Shown in pieces: positions 16,856-25,783 of a stretch of DNA of 64,000 nt (positions within the stretch are counted from its first letter, which is position 1; the number at the start of each line of letters is the position of its first letter). The translations under genes were made by a program, and so were the position numbers. This DNA comes from Psychrobacter sp. P11F6 (lineage in GTDB: Bacteria > Pseudomonadota > Gammaproteobacteria > Pseudomonadales > Moraxellaceae). Under the pieces are notes generated by a model that ran no database searches, was not told where the DNA came from, and worked only from the letters and a program-made list of their open reading frames with translations. The stretch lies in contig NZ_CM003594.1 in NCBI RefSeq assembly GCF_001435295.1, forward strand, positions 3,244,574 through 3,308,573, read 5' to 3'.

Positions 16856-19606
16856 TTATTCTTTCAACAACGTCTGAAATGCTTGTAATCCGGCCATATC
16901 AAACTCATTACCAGTCAGCTCATCAAGCAAATCTGCCAGCTCATTTTCAGCCGTATTCAATTGGCTAATGGTATCCGTATAGGTATCAGCATATTTATCA
17001 GCCAATGCCTGCACTTGCAGCGTTAGGTGGCTTACTACATCATTTGCTAACTGTGCCATTGCTTGTACTAATGGTAATATCCATTTATGATTTAGTAGAT
17101 CATTCACCTTTTCATCAGTCAGCGCCTCAATCGTCAATTTAGTTTTTTGATGCAAAGCTTCTGTGTCTTCTTTAATCTCCGACTTTAGTGTTTTTTCTTC
17201 ATCTAATAAATCGCTTATCTGCACTAGTCTAGCCTCATCGCTGTCATCAGCAAACTGGTGCGAGGCTTGTAAGGTCTTGAGATAAGCATTTATTTTGGAT
17301 TTGCCATAAGTACCGTCTTTGTTGGCATCGACATCTTGCCAATTAACAATGGTATTGTTAGCAATGAATTCGAGCTTTTCAAGCTTGTTGGGCTTTTCAT
17401 CCAAAAATGCTAGGTAAGCATTTAACGCTACGACTTCAGGGGTCTCAATGTCAGCATAGGCTGACTTGAGGGCTTTATTCACCTCATTAACTAAAAAGCT
17501 GCTATTGCTATCATTAAGCAAACTCTCTTTTTGCTCCTCATCCAGCTCATCTATCAAAGCCTCTAGCTCGCTAGCTACTGCGCCTAGACGGCTTTCTTTA
17601 TCCTTTAGTTGCTTTAAATCATCGGCTAATAGCTGCTGCTGGACTAGCTCAAAGGGCAATATATGCCCGACCCAGCCTTCTTGTACTTCTTTATCCTTAC
17701 CGTTGACTTTTTTTATTACCATATTCGGATTGACCTTTTTGGTCGCGGCAAAGCTCTCGGTTTGAATGATTTCTAAATCTGTCATTATCTGTTGCCACAA
17801 GTCATCAAGAGATTGATAGGCAGCATATTTATCAATTAGTTTGAAGTGCTGTAAGCGCTCAAATATATTATTTGCTAACACATTTTCTTGCCTAGAGATC
17901 TTGAGCGTAGTTGAATTGTCGATCAATTCAGCCCGTAGATAATCGCTAAAGCTTACGAATGTTGAATGATAGTGATCAAAAAACGCCTTTATATCTTCGT
18001 TATCATAGATACGAGTTTCAATCTCTTTAGTCGTTAACCCAAAATAAGGCGTATTATCGGTTTGCGTAAATAGACTGTCTTTTAAGCTAGGGAAAGCCTG
18101 CCAATATTGTCGTAACGACTCGATTTCGTGTTGTGGAATACCGCCAAACATCGTGGCATAAATATCCCACGTCTGCGCATCATCAGAAGAATCTACATAG
18201 CGAGGTATATTTAAATTATAGTTTTGCTCGCGTACCTTTTTCTGGCTCACGACGGACGCGTATTTATCTATGTTCTCTCGGTTAATGACTGCATCAGTAA
18301 TTTTTTTGATGTCTGAGGCTTGTAGCTGGTTGTCTTTACCTACCTTTATAAAGCCCTTTGAAGCATCGATAATCAGAATATCGGTATCAGCACGTTTTTG
18401 TTTGAGCACCATGATGACAGTAGGGATGCCTGTACCAAAGAAGATATTGGCAGGTAGTCCAATAATCGCATCGATATGATTGGCTTCAATTAGGTTCTTG
18501 CGGATAGTTTCTTCTTCACCACCACGAAACAGGACACCGTGAGGCAATACGATAGTCATGATACCATCAGGCTTTAGATGATATAAATCATGGAGTAAAA
18601 AAGCAAAATCTGCTTTGCCTTTTGGAGCTAGCCCAAAACGAGCATAGCGAGGGTCAGATTCTTTATTTTTGGGTTCCCACTCTTGCGAGTATGGTGGATT
18701 CGATACCACAGCATCGACATATAAAGTCTCATAGCTATTTATAGGATCTGCATCATTAAAATAGGGCCAGTCATCCTCTAGCGTATCAGCATTACGAGTC
18801 ACGATATTGGCTGGTAAAACCCCACGCATAATAAGGTTCATGCGGGTTAAGTTATAAGTGTTTTGTTTAAGTTCTTGAGCGTAATATTTAATATTATTAC
18901 TATCGTCAATGTGTCTAGCAACTGATTGACCAATGTTAATCAATAATGAGCCCGAACCACTGGTTGGGTCATAAATTTCAATCTTGTCACGATCTCTTAG
19001 ATGATGAGCCACTATTTCCGACATCAGCAGTGACACCTCATGTGGCGTGTAGAACTCACCTGCTTTTTTTCCAGCGTTCGCGGCGAACATACCCAGTAAG
19101 TATTCATAAATGAAGCCAAGCACATCGTAGTCTTGCTTACCATCCATTGGTATGTTTTTTATAAGATGAATGAGACTACTGGCAGCTTTACTTTGTGACC
19201 CAGTATTCTCACCAAGCTTACTTAAACCTGTTTGTAAGGTATCAAAAATTCCCTCGAATACTTTCTTATGTTCAATATTGCGTGAAAACGCTGACAAGGC
19301 ATCACGTACATCAGCGATATCAAAGTCACTGCCCTTATCTATCCATGTGGAAAACAAATGAGGATAGGCAATAAAATAGCCCACGCCCTTTTTGATAAAA
19401 TCTACCGTCTCAGTATCCGCTTCAGTGAGATTAGCGATATCCTGTTCCGTAAAATCATTTTCTTTTAAAAAGCGAACTTCTTTGTCTGATAAAAACTTAT
19501 AAAACACAAAGCCTATAATATAATCTTTATATTCGTTGGCTTCGATTTTAGAACGCATTTGATTGGCAGACTGCCAAATTTTATTGGCTAATTGTTGTTT
19601 ATTCAT
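16856..19606 (-). CDS. hsdM: Type I restriction-modification methyltransferase subunit, long form
   Basis: The protein has 916 residues from the ATG at 19606. An upstream TTG in frame would add 27 unrelated residues and was rejected. The N-terminal HsdM domain starts MNKQQLANKIWQSAN. Methyltransferase motif I is DPTSGSGSL (213-221) and motif IV is SNPPY (302-306), so it should methylate adenine N6. The usual length is about 500-550. Here about 400 extra residues follow, highly charged and helical (coiled-coil-like), with short KEVQEGW and DEKVNDLLNHKW motifs. The start lacks a strong ribosome site. It is the first gene of the operon. Confidence 0.92.
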   Translation of the reverse strand: MNKQQLANKIWQSANQMRSKIEANEYKDYIIGFVFYKFLSDKEVRFLKENDFTEQDIANLTEADTETVDFIKKGVGYFIAYPHLFSTWIDKGSDFDIADVRDALSAFSRNIEHKKVFEGIFDTLQTGLSKLGENTGSQSKAASSLIHLIKNIPMDGKQDYDVLGFIYEYLLGMFAANAGKKAGEFYTPHEVSLLMSEIVAHHLRDRDKIEIYDPTSGSGSLLINIGQSVARHIDDSNNIKYYAQELKQNTYNLTRMNLIMRGVLPANIVTRNADTLEDDWPYFNDADPINSYETLYVDAVVSNPPYSQEWEPKNKESDPRYARFGLAPKGKADFAFLLHDLYHLKPDGIMTIVLPHGVLFRGGEEETIRKNLIEANHIDAIIGLPANIFFGTGIPTVIMVLKQKRADTDILIIDASKGFIKVGKDNQLQASDIKKITDAVINRENIDKYASVVSQKKVREQNYNLNIPRYVDSSDDAQTWDIYATMFGGIPQHEIESLRQYWQAFPSLKDSLFTQTDNTPYFGLTTKEIETRIYDNEDIKAFFDHYHSTFVSFSDYLRAELIDNSTTLKISRQENVLANNIFERLQHFKLIDKYAAYQSLDDLWQQIMTDLEIIQTESFAATKKVNPNMVIKKVNGKDKEVQEGWVGHILPFELVQQQLLADDLKQLKDKESRLGAVASELEALIDELDEEQKESLLNDSNSSFLVNEVNKALKSAYADIETPEVVALNAYLAFLDEKPNKLEKLEFIANNTIVNWQDVDANKDGTYGKSKINAYLKTLQASHQFADDSDEARLVQISDLLDEEKTLKSEIKEDTEALHQKTKLTIEALTDEKVNDLLNHKWILPLVQAMAQLANDVVSHLTLQVQALADKYADTYTDTISQLNTAENELADLLDELTGNEFDMAGLQAFQTLLKE

Positions 19607-20245
19607 AAGGCTAGATAGTCTATGTAAGTAAATCAAGGAAAGGGGAATATGGGATAAGATTGTAGCGGTTAGCACTCTCGAAGGCAAAGTGATATTAGTT
19701 TGATTTATTGATGTATTTTAGATAGTAGAATCGGAGGGGATTGCAATGCTTGTCAAGCAGCTTCCCCAATCCAGTAACTGGCTATATTCGAGATGAAAGA
19801 TGCATAATAAAATTAGTTCACCGTTTTTTCTTTATTATCTACTTATATCATTGAAATAAGTAATTTTACATTTTTAGTGATAATATATATTTGAGACTAA
19901 ATAGTATCTTAGAAATATTTAGTTACAATCTATCAAAGGGTAAATTCTGTTATTCGCTTTCCATCCGATACTTGAAAGATGTTGGTCTAATTGTTGGTCT
20001 ATACCTATTAATATTTATAAAAAATCATTTAAAATCAATTACTTAAATTACAAGTGCGACTTCCTCCTTCACCGCCAATCTTATTTTGCTTAATCAAAGC
20101 CTCTAGCTTTCCCATCTATTCAAGCAACTCCGAAATACCTTTTAATCCAAAACACTTTCTGAAATTTTTAATTACAAACCTCTTTTTGGCTTAATTTATT
20201 TGCCTATGTCATTTTATAACTTTTTATTTATTACATTCCTCTTGC
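19607..20245. other. 639-bp intergenic region at the likely right end of the island
   Basis: No gene is seen. The left part should contain the hsdM promoter. The middle is AT-rich, with a repeated TTGGTCTA near 19983 and 19994. The candidate attachment site lies at 20060-20077. The right part runs to the end of the chromosomal gene at 20246. Confidence 0.5.
20060..20077 (+). repeat. Candidate attachment site (attR): tRNA-Ser 3'-end-like sequence
   Basis: CTTCCTCCTTCACCGCCA looks like the end of a serine tRNA gene: the 3' half of an acceptor stem (CTTCACC), a discriminator G and CCA. P4-type integrases recombine at such sequences and leave a copy at the far end. Its orientation fits a tRNA gene left of the window followed by the rightward integrase. 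The rest of a tRNA is absent here. The left copy cannot be seen. Confidence 0.4.
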
Positions 20246-20971
20246 TTACGCCCCTCCCGCGCCTTTACTTGATGTTTCGCTATTGTCTACCAACATCGCA
20301 GCAGCCGTTTTTTTGAGTATCGCCCACTGCTCATCGTCGACATAGATGCCTTCTTTCCATGCGCGCTGATGCGTTTCAAATAGCTCATCTGTCGATATTT
20401 TATGATTGAAATGCTGTATGTCCTGTTCAATATCAAAATTTTGGGTCGCAATTTCAATAATCATATCATTGGTATTATAATTGGCTTGTGCTTGGTCAAA
20501 AAAGTATAAATCAGGATACACAAAACCTTGATTTAACGTAAATAATGTATGCTTGGGCACAGAGCCATTGTCCCATTTAGCCAAACAAGCAAAGCCTTTG
20601 GCAGCCAGCCCCACCAGCTCACTATAAGCCAACCAGCGGTTATGACAGTTCTGTAAATAAATATGAAAATGCGCCAAATCACCCATTTTTTCCAGAGCAT
20701 AGTCAATGATAGTCGGCAAGTGACAAGCCAAGCTGCTACCATGCAAATCTAAACGAATAGCGCCGTCTTGTTGATGGACGATATCGATTGGCGTATCGTG
20801 CTCGGTTAAAATATACGGACTGGCATTATTAAAGTGTCTGATACCGTCCAAGCCCGCCATCTGTAGCTCAGCGACCATAGTAGCAATCACATCCGCTTCG
20901 CCTACTTCACGGTGCATCCCAGTAAAGGCTTTGTGTACTATCGTCACAATTTCATTATGCGATACGATCAT
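20246..20971 (-). CDS. DUF3726-like protein of unknown function
   Basis: The protein has 241 residues. The opening VSHNEIVTIVHKAFTGM resembles the DUF3726 family, which starts with a SLNE...KAARG pattern. No catalytic motif is apparent. The gene overlaps the upstream 579-residue gene by 17 bases, so the pair is probably translated together. It is the last gene of the leftward cluster containing a BCCT transporter. Related genes occur in catabolic clusters for amines and amino-acid derivatives, but their biochemical role is unknown. Confidence 0.6.
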   Translation of the reverse strand: MIVSHNEIVTIVHKAFTGMHREVGEADVIATMVAELQMAGLDGIRHFNNASPYILTEHDTPIDIVHQQDGAIRLDLHGSSLACHLPTIIDYALEKMGDLAHFHIYLQNCHNRWLAYSELVGLAAKGFACLAKWDNGSVPKHTLFTLNQGFVYPDLYFFDQAQANYNTNDMIIEIATQNFDIEQDIQHFNHKISTDELFETHQRAWKEGIYVDDEQWAILKKTAAAMLVDNSETSSKGAGGA

Positions 20972-22694
20972 GAGTCAAACCTCCCTGCTCTTTCGATAAA
21001 TCGGGTAATAAGGGAAACAGCCATTCATCACTATGCACTTCTGCAAACAAAGGCGCACCTTGAAACAAGGTGATCCGCACCCAGCGATCTGATCTGGGAT
21101 CGAACTTGGTGGCACCAAACATCGATAATTTACACCGTAACAGGTGCATGGGTAATGCGGTTTTATGCAAGACATTCATCTGAATATCGCCCAGTGGCTT
21201 ATGTCCCATCGTCCAAACGCGGCGCGCAATCGAGCGATATTTTGGCTGATTTAAGATGAACTCTGAAATGAGCTGCTGTGGATCGGTGGGTTTCAACGCG
21301 AGATACAGCTTATTTGCTTGCCGTGCGATGTCTAATGCAAGCTCACGATCAGCACCCGGTTCTTGCCCGCGCACGCCCATCCTTGGCTCTTCTTTATCCA
21401 CCGAACGATACCAAAACCAATGGCTATTATCGGGCTGGCTAAAATCAATATTAATCGCCCACTGATAATGCCGCTCTAATACATCGATTAAATCTTGGAT
21501 CACCTTGCCTTTCGGTAGCGATAGCGTTTCATCGGCATTTATTTTTTCTTGAAACGCATCGACACGCTCAGGATAAAGCTCCATCAAGCAAGAAATAATC
21601 ACTTCTTGACTCTCAAGGCTTAGATGATGGTGAGCTTGTAAGAACTCCGCCCATGTACTGTAGTGATTAATGGTTGCCATCAAAGTATTTTGTAATACGG
21701 CTAACTCTGCAACGACCGCTTCATTAAGTTTGATTTGCTGCTCATTGATGGTGACAATCTCGCTAAAATGCTGAATAGCACGTTCGATTAAACTAGCAAA
21801 ATATGCGGTTTTTTTGGGTTCAATCTGGCAGATCAGTGTCACATGCAACGCTTCTTCACGGGTAGTTAGCCATTGATCGACGACACAAGGATGGTTGATT
21901 AGATACGGTGCCATGCCCAGACCGGTGGCGTTACCAACTCCCAAGTAACGCTTAATCTCTGGATGCAGCACAGCGGCGTTGCTACCGCCTTTTTGCTTTG
22001 CCAAATAATCGACCCAATCTAAGCTAAACTCACGCAGCAAATACACGGCACACATCTGCGCTCGAAACGACTGATTAAAGTCCTCGCTGTGATCTAACGG
22101 TTTAAAGTCATAAATACCAAACTTACCATTGCCATAGACCGCCGTGGTACGCAAGATATAGCCGACTTGCGCGAGTATATCTAAATCTGGTTGCTGACCA
22201 ATGGCGAGTGAGCTAACGATATGATCAAAGACCCGTACGCTTTTATTTGCTCGTGCCAGCACCATCACCATATTAGAGTTACGACCTGCTTCTTGCAGCG
22301 GTACGTTGGCTTGTAGATTATCCAGTAACTCTTCACTTATCTCACCAAAGACCAGACCAAAGGTCACATCCCATTTTTGGGCAATCACCCTATCATTACG
22401 CTCTTCATCAGCCAGCTCATTACAAAACACCACCAGATGATACAGATGCTCTGGAGTATTGAGGCGATAAATAACCGTGCCATAGCCTTGCTCATCCAAA
22501 TCCCACAAATGGGTACTGAGCGTCCATTGCTCTCTATCAATCTTACGCAGTAACGTGCGCACAAAGCTAACGCGAGTTTGGTGCATCGCGCCCAACCTTT
22601 CTGCATTCATAATCACGTCACGAGTACGAAAGTCAGTGCTCAGTTGAGGTGGCTTGACGTTAATGCTTTCATTATTTGCATGAATCATATTCAT
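20955..22694 (-). CDS. Conserved protein of unknown function in the BCCT/dipeptidase cluster
   Basis: I do not recognise a characterised family for this 579-residue protein. It lacks signal peptide and membrane segments and has many tryptophan and histidine residues. It contains DFRTRDVIMNAERLG near the N-terminus and HWFWYRSVDKEEPRMGVRG at about residue 415. The last motif, with its conserved acidic and arginine residues, could be an active site. It overlaps the DUF3726-like gene, and the two are probably one functional unit. The first ATG at 22694 has no strong ribosome site, and ATG codons in frame follow within six bases. Confidence 0.6.
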   Translation of the reverse strand: MNMIHANNESINVKPPQLSTDFRTRDVIMNAERLGAMHQTRVSFVRTLLRKIDREQWTLSTHLWDLDEQGYGTVIYRLNTPEHLYHLVVFCNELADEERNDRVIAQKWDVTFGLVFGEISEELLDNLQANVPLQEAGRNSNMVMVLARANKSVRVFDHIVSSLAIGQQPDLDILAQVGYILRTTAVYGNGKFGIYDFKPLDHSEDFNQSFRAQMCAVYLLREFSLDWVDYLAKQKGGSNAAVLHPEIKRYLGVGNATGLGMAPYLINHPCVVDQWLTTREEALHVTLICQIEPKKTAYFASLIERAIQHFSEIVTINEQQIKLNEAVVAELAVLQNTLMATINHYSTWAEFLQAHHHLSLESQEVIISCLMELYPERVDAFQEKINADETLSLPKGKVIQDLIDVLERHYQWAINIDFSQPDNSHWFWYRSVDKEEPRMGVRGQEPGADRELALDIARQANKLYLALKPTDPQQLISEFILNQPKYRSIARRVWTMGHKPLGDIQMNVLHKTALPMHLLRCKLSMFGATKFDPRSDRWVRITLFQGAPLFAEVHSDEWLFPLLPDLSKEQGGLTHDRIA

Positions 22695-22820
22695 AATTTC
22701 ACTACCTTACCTAATATATTGAGCCAGCAGCTTCGTTAATAATGCCAATGATGATATCTATCGGTAAATAAGTATTTAGCCGTTTTTAGGATCGTTGTTT
22801 TGACCTTGACCGTTTGGTAG

Positions 22821-24506
22821 TCAATTAGTTTTTTGAGTAAGCTTTTCCTTAGCAAGCTTTTCTTCGCTGATTTTATGTCTCACCTCTACCTGATTAGGTC
22901 GATACAAATCTTGCTCTCGCGCCATTTGCTGGGCAATTTGTGGTCCATTCCATAACGACGGCAATAGAATAAAGGATACAGGCACAGCGGTAATCACGAT
23001 AAAGGACTGCAACGCTGTCACGCCCCCTGAACCAAGCGAGATTAAAACAATCGCTGTCACACCCATCATGATGCCCCAAAAGGTACGAATCATGGCGTTT
23101 GGCTCACGCTCGCCGCTGATGACGACGCTGATGGTATAGGTCATCGAATCGCCTGTCGTGACGATAAAAACGGTGGTTAAAATTAGAAATAATATCGAGG
23201 TCATTAAAGGAAAGGGTAATTGCTGGGTAACGGCTAATAGTGCACCAGGTAAGTTAAAGCCTTCAAACGCGCTACTAACACTGCCCGGATTGGCAATCTC
23301 AAACGCCAGACCCGAACCACCAACGACGGTGAACCAAAAGCACGTCACGAGCGGCGCAATAATACATACGGTGGTAATCAATTGACGAATCGTACGACCA
23401 CGTGAGATACGAGCGATAAAGATGGCCATCATCGGGCCATAACCCAAGAACCAACCCCAAAAGAACACGGTCCAACCGCCAAGCCAGCCTTCATCACCGC
23501 GAAAAGTGGCCATCGGAATAAAGTTATCGACCATCGTGCCGACACCTTGAATATAACCATTGACGATAAAATTGGTCGGTCCAAATATCAAAATAAAGAC
23601 CATCAGCGCAACTGCCAAGATGACATTAAAGCGGCTGAGCAATTGCATGCCTCGAGCAAGACCACTGATCGCTGATAAGGTATAAAGCGCAATCGCGAAT
23701 ATGATAATGATAAGCTGGGTGGCAAAAGTATCAGGAATACCAAACAAGGTATTGAGGGCATAGCTGGTTTGCAAGCCTAAGAAACCAATAGGGCCAATCG
23801 TACCCGCAGCCACGGCGACGATACAGCACGCATCGATAATCGCGCCCGTTTGACCAGTAAGTACGCGCTCACCAAACATAGGATAAAGAAGTGTGCGAGG
23901 TTTCAGCGGCAAGCCTTTGTCATAATGCAGATGCATGACCACAATCGCGGTCAAACTACCGACAATCGACCACGCCAAAAATCCCCAATGCATAAAAGAT
24001 TGTGATAAGGCGTTAAATGCTCGTTGTTGCAAGTCTGGTGACTCACCGTATAAAGGAGGCGCTGACACGAAATGAGCAATAGGTTCTGCCGCCGCCCAAA
24101 AAACCCCACCGCCAGCCAACAATGTACAAAACAGGATGGCCATCCACTTGAAATTGTCCATTTCAGGCTTTGGTAAGTTGCCCAAAATCACACGACCCGT
24201 GCGACCTGCACCAACCGCTAAAGCGATGACGAAAGTAGCGAGAAGCAAAATTTGCCAAAAAGGACCAAAGATATTGGCCGACCATTTAAAACCAACATCC
24301 ACAATCGTTGCTAACTGTGCTTCTGCAAAAATCGCCATGAGCACAAAAATCGTAATAAACCCGCCACTATACCAAAAGGCAGGGTTTTTTAGCCCCAACG
24401 CATCAATATCGGCAGCAGCTGGTACAGCGCTGATCTTATCCGCTGTGCTATTGGCAGCGTTTGAGCGTCCTTGCTCACCTTGGTTAAGTCCTTTTAAATC
24501 GGCCAT
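22821..24506 (-). CDS. BCCT-family transporter (betaine/carnitine/choline type)
   Basis: The protein has 561 residues with about twelve membrane helices. The signature WAAAEPIAHFVSAPP lies at about residue 135 and the conserved GWFLGYGPMMAIFIARISRGRTIR at about 350. BCCT carriers import quaternary amines using sodium or proton gradients, or exchange them. The tail after the last helix is charged and short. Neighbouring enzymes suggest the solute is broken down rather than only stored for osmoprotection. The substrate cannot be read from sequence. The N-terminal 40 residues are polar. Confidence 0.9.
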   Translation of the reverse strand: MADLKGLNQGEQGRSNAANSTADKISAVPAAADIDALGLKNPAFWYSGGFITIFVLMAIFAEAQLATIVDVGFKWSANIFGPFWQILLLATFVIALAVGAGRTGRVILGNLPKPEMDNFKWMAILFCTLLAGGGVFWAAAEPIAHFVSAPPLYGESPDLQQRAFNALSQSFMHWGFLAWSIVGSLTAIVVMHLHYDKGLPLKPRTLLYPMFGERVLTGQTGAIIDACCIVAVAAGTIGPIGFLGLQTSYALNTLFGIPDTFATQLIIIIFAIALYTLSAISGLARGMQLLSRFNVILAVALMVFILIFGPTNFIVNGYIQGVGTMVDNFIPMATFRGDEGWLGGWTVFFWGWFLGYGPMMAIFIARISRGRTIRQLITTVCIIAPLVTCFWFTVVGGSGLAFEIANPGSVSSAFEGFNLPGALLAVTQQLPFPLMTSILFLILTTVFIVTTGDSMTYTISVVISGEREPNAMIRTFWGIMMGVTAIVLISLGSGGVTALQSFIVITAVPVSFILLPSLWNGPQIAQQMAREQDLYRPNQVEVRHKISEEKLAKEKLTQKTN

Positions 24507-24687
24507 GATGTGGCTCCATATGCTAAGGCTAATGTTGCGTTCTAAATTAGAGGTATCGCAATGAGGATATAGCCAGATAGCCTCACTATATTATTGATTT
24601 CAAAGCTCTCTATTTCAAATGGGTATGCGCTATAAAAAGTCTGTCGTCTTATAACGATTTTTAGCGATGACTTGCTAGAATTATCCT

Positions 24688-25677
24688 TTAGGCTAAAGGC
24701 TTTATGCCCTGCTCTAAAAAATCAAACCAGTTTTGACCGATGACTTTTCCAGCGTCAATCTCATTAAAACCATGTTTGAGTAAACCGTTATAGATGTTTT
24801 CCATACCGTCTTTGCCTGCGAACCATGGCAAGGTATCTGGCCAGCCTGAATTATTGGCATTGCCTTCACCATAATCCATGGCTTTTGACCAGCGCCCATT
24901 ACGCATCCACTCAAGCACGGCTTGCGGTTGATTGAGACACAAGTCACTACCAATGGATAAATGCTCTACGCCATATTTGTCAGCACAATTGGCAATCATC
25001 GTACAGAAATCATCTAATGTGCAATCACTACCATTTGGCAAATGAAACGGGTATAAGCTAAAACCTAACAACCCGCCCGCTTTGGTTAATGCACTAATAA
25101 CCGTATCCGATTTATTGCGTAGCGCGTCATGAGCCGTGGTTGGATTGGCATGACTGATACATATCGGGCGCGATGAGATCTCTATCGCCTCAAGCGTTGA
25201 ACGCTCAGCGCTGTGTGACATATCGATAATCATACCGACACGATTCATCTCAGCAATGGCTTGCTGGCCAAAACGTGTAATACCGCTATCATTCTGCTCA
25301 TAACAACCCGTCGCTAGTAAGCTCTGATTGTTATAAGTCAGCTGCATAATCAATAGACCCAAGCGGCGCATCACGCTGATTAGGCCAATTTCATCATCGA
25401 TTGGTGAGCAGTTTTGCGCGCCAAAGAAGATGCCCACTTTGCCCTGCTCTTTTGCCGTTTTGATATCAGCTACTGAGTACACTGGCAAGATAAGATCTGA
25501 GTTTTGCTCAAAGCGTGTGTGCCACTCGCTAAAGCGGGTCATGGTCTGACGGGCATCTTCGTGATAGACCAAGGTGGCATGTACCGCATTGATACCACTG
25601 GCTTGTAGCATCTTAAAGTAATCACGATCCCAATGGCTATACTGTAATCCGTCAATGACGATATGGTCTTGGTACAT
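24688..25677 (-). CDS. Membrane-dipeptidase family (M19) metallohydrolase
   Basis: The protein has 329 residues. M19 features are IDGLQYSHWDRDYF near the start (aligned to the metal-binding HxD region, here modified), GAQNCSPIDDEIGLI, MIIDMSHSAERSTLEAI with the conserved His, ISHANPT, and SIGSDLCLNQ. Family members bind two zinc ions. Similar genes lie in glycine-betaine and dimethylglycine catabolic regulons of pseudomonads, where the substrate is not clear. The usual N-terminal HxDxP motif is not seen in standard form (IDGLQYSHWD), so the metal site may differ. It lies between the aldehyde dehydrogenase and transporter genes. It has no signal peptide. Confidence 0.85.
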   Translation of the reverse strand: MYQDHIVIDGLQYSHWDRDYFKMLQASGINAVHATLVYHEDARQTMTRFSEWHTRFEQNSDLILPVYSVADIKTAKEQGKVGIFFGAQNCSPIDDEIGLISVMRRLGLLIMQLTYNNQSLLATGCYEQNDSGITRFGQQAIAEMNRVGMIIDMSHSAERSTLEAIEISSRPICISHANPTTAHDALRNKSDTVISALTKAGGLLGFSLYPFHLPNGSDCTLDDFCTMIANCADKYGVEHLSIGSDLCLNQPQAVLEWMRNGRWSKAMDYGEGNANNSGWPDTLPWFAGKDGMENIYNGLLKHGFNEIDAGKVIGQNWFDFLEQGIKPLA

Positions 25678-25783
25678 ATCAATTCCCTTTAATACTTTTA
25701 TCAGTGGCCGCTATCATTGGCTATTAAGTGATTTTTCACACCGTGTCACTTCGATAGCGGCGAGTATGCTTGTTAAGACATGC

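Larger units (their letters stand above)
1..20077. mobile_element. Integrated genomic island (left end outside the window)
   Basis: The segment starts inside a tyrosine integrase gene and carries an HUH-type replication protein, phage recombination-type genes, an AlpA regulator and defence cargo including a type I restriction-modification operon. From about 20.2 kb the genes look like ordinary chromosome. A short sequence matching the expected 3' end of a tRNA-Ser gene at 20060-20077 lies in the orientation expected of a right attachment site. The integrase is known only from its C-terminus, so the left boundary and the true target gene are not visible. The right boundary is an inference. Confidence 0.7.

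Noticed and set aside
17466..17765. Rightward open frames inside hsdM, hsdR and other leftward genes
   Set aside because: They are antisense shadows with low-complexity products and no ribosome sites. The sense genes have clear domains.
19607..19687. N-terminal 27-residue extension of HsdM from a TTG
   Set aside because: The added residues do not match the HsdM family, while the ATG at 19606 gives the classical N-terminus.
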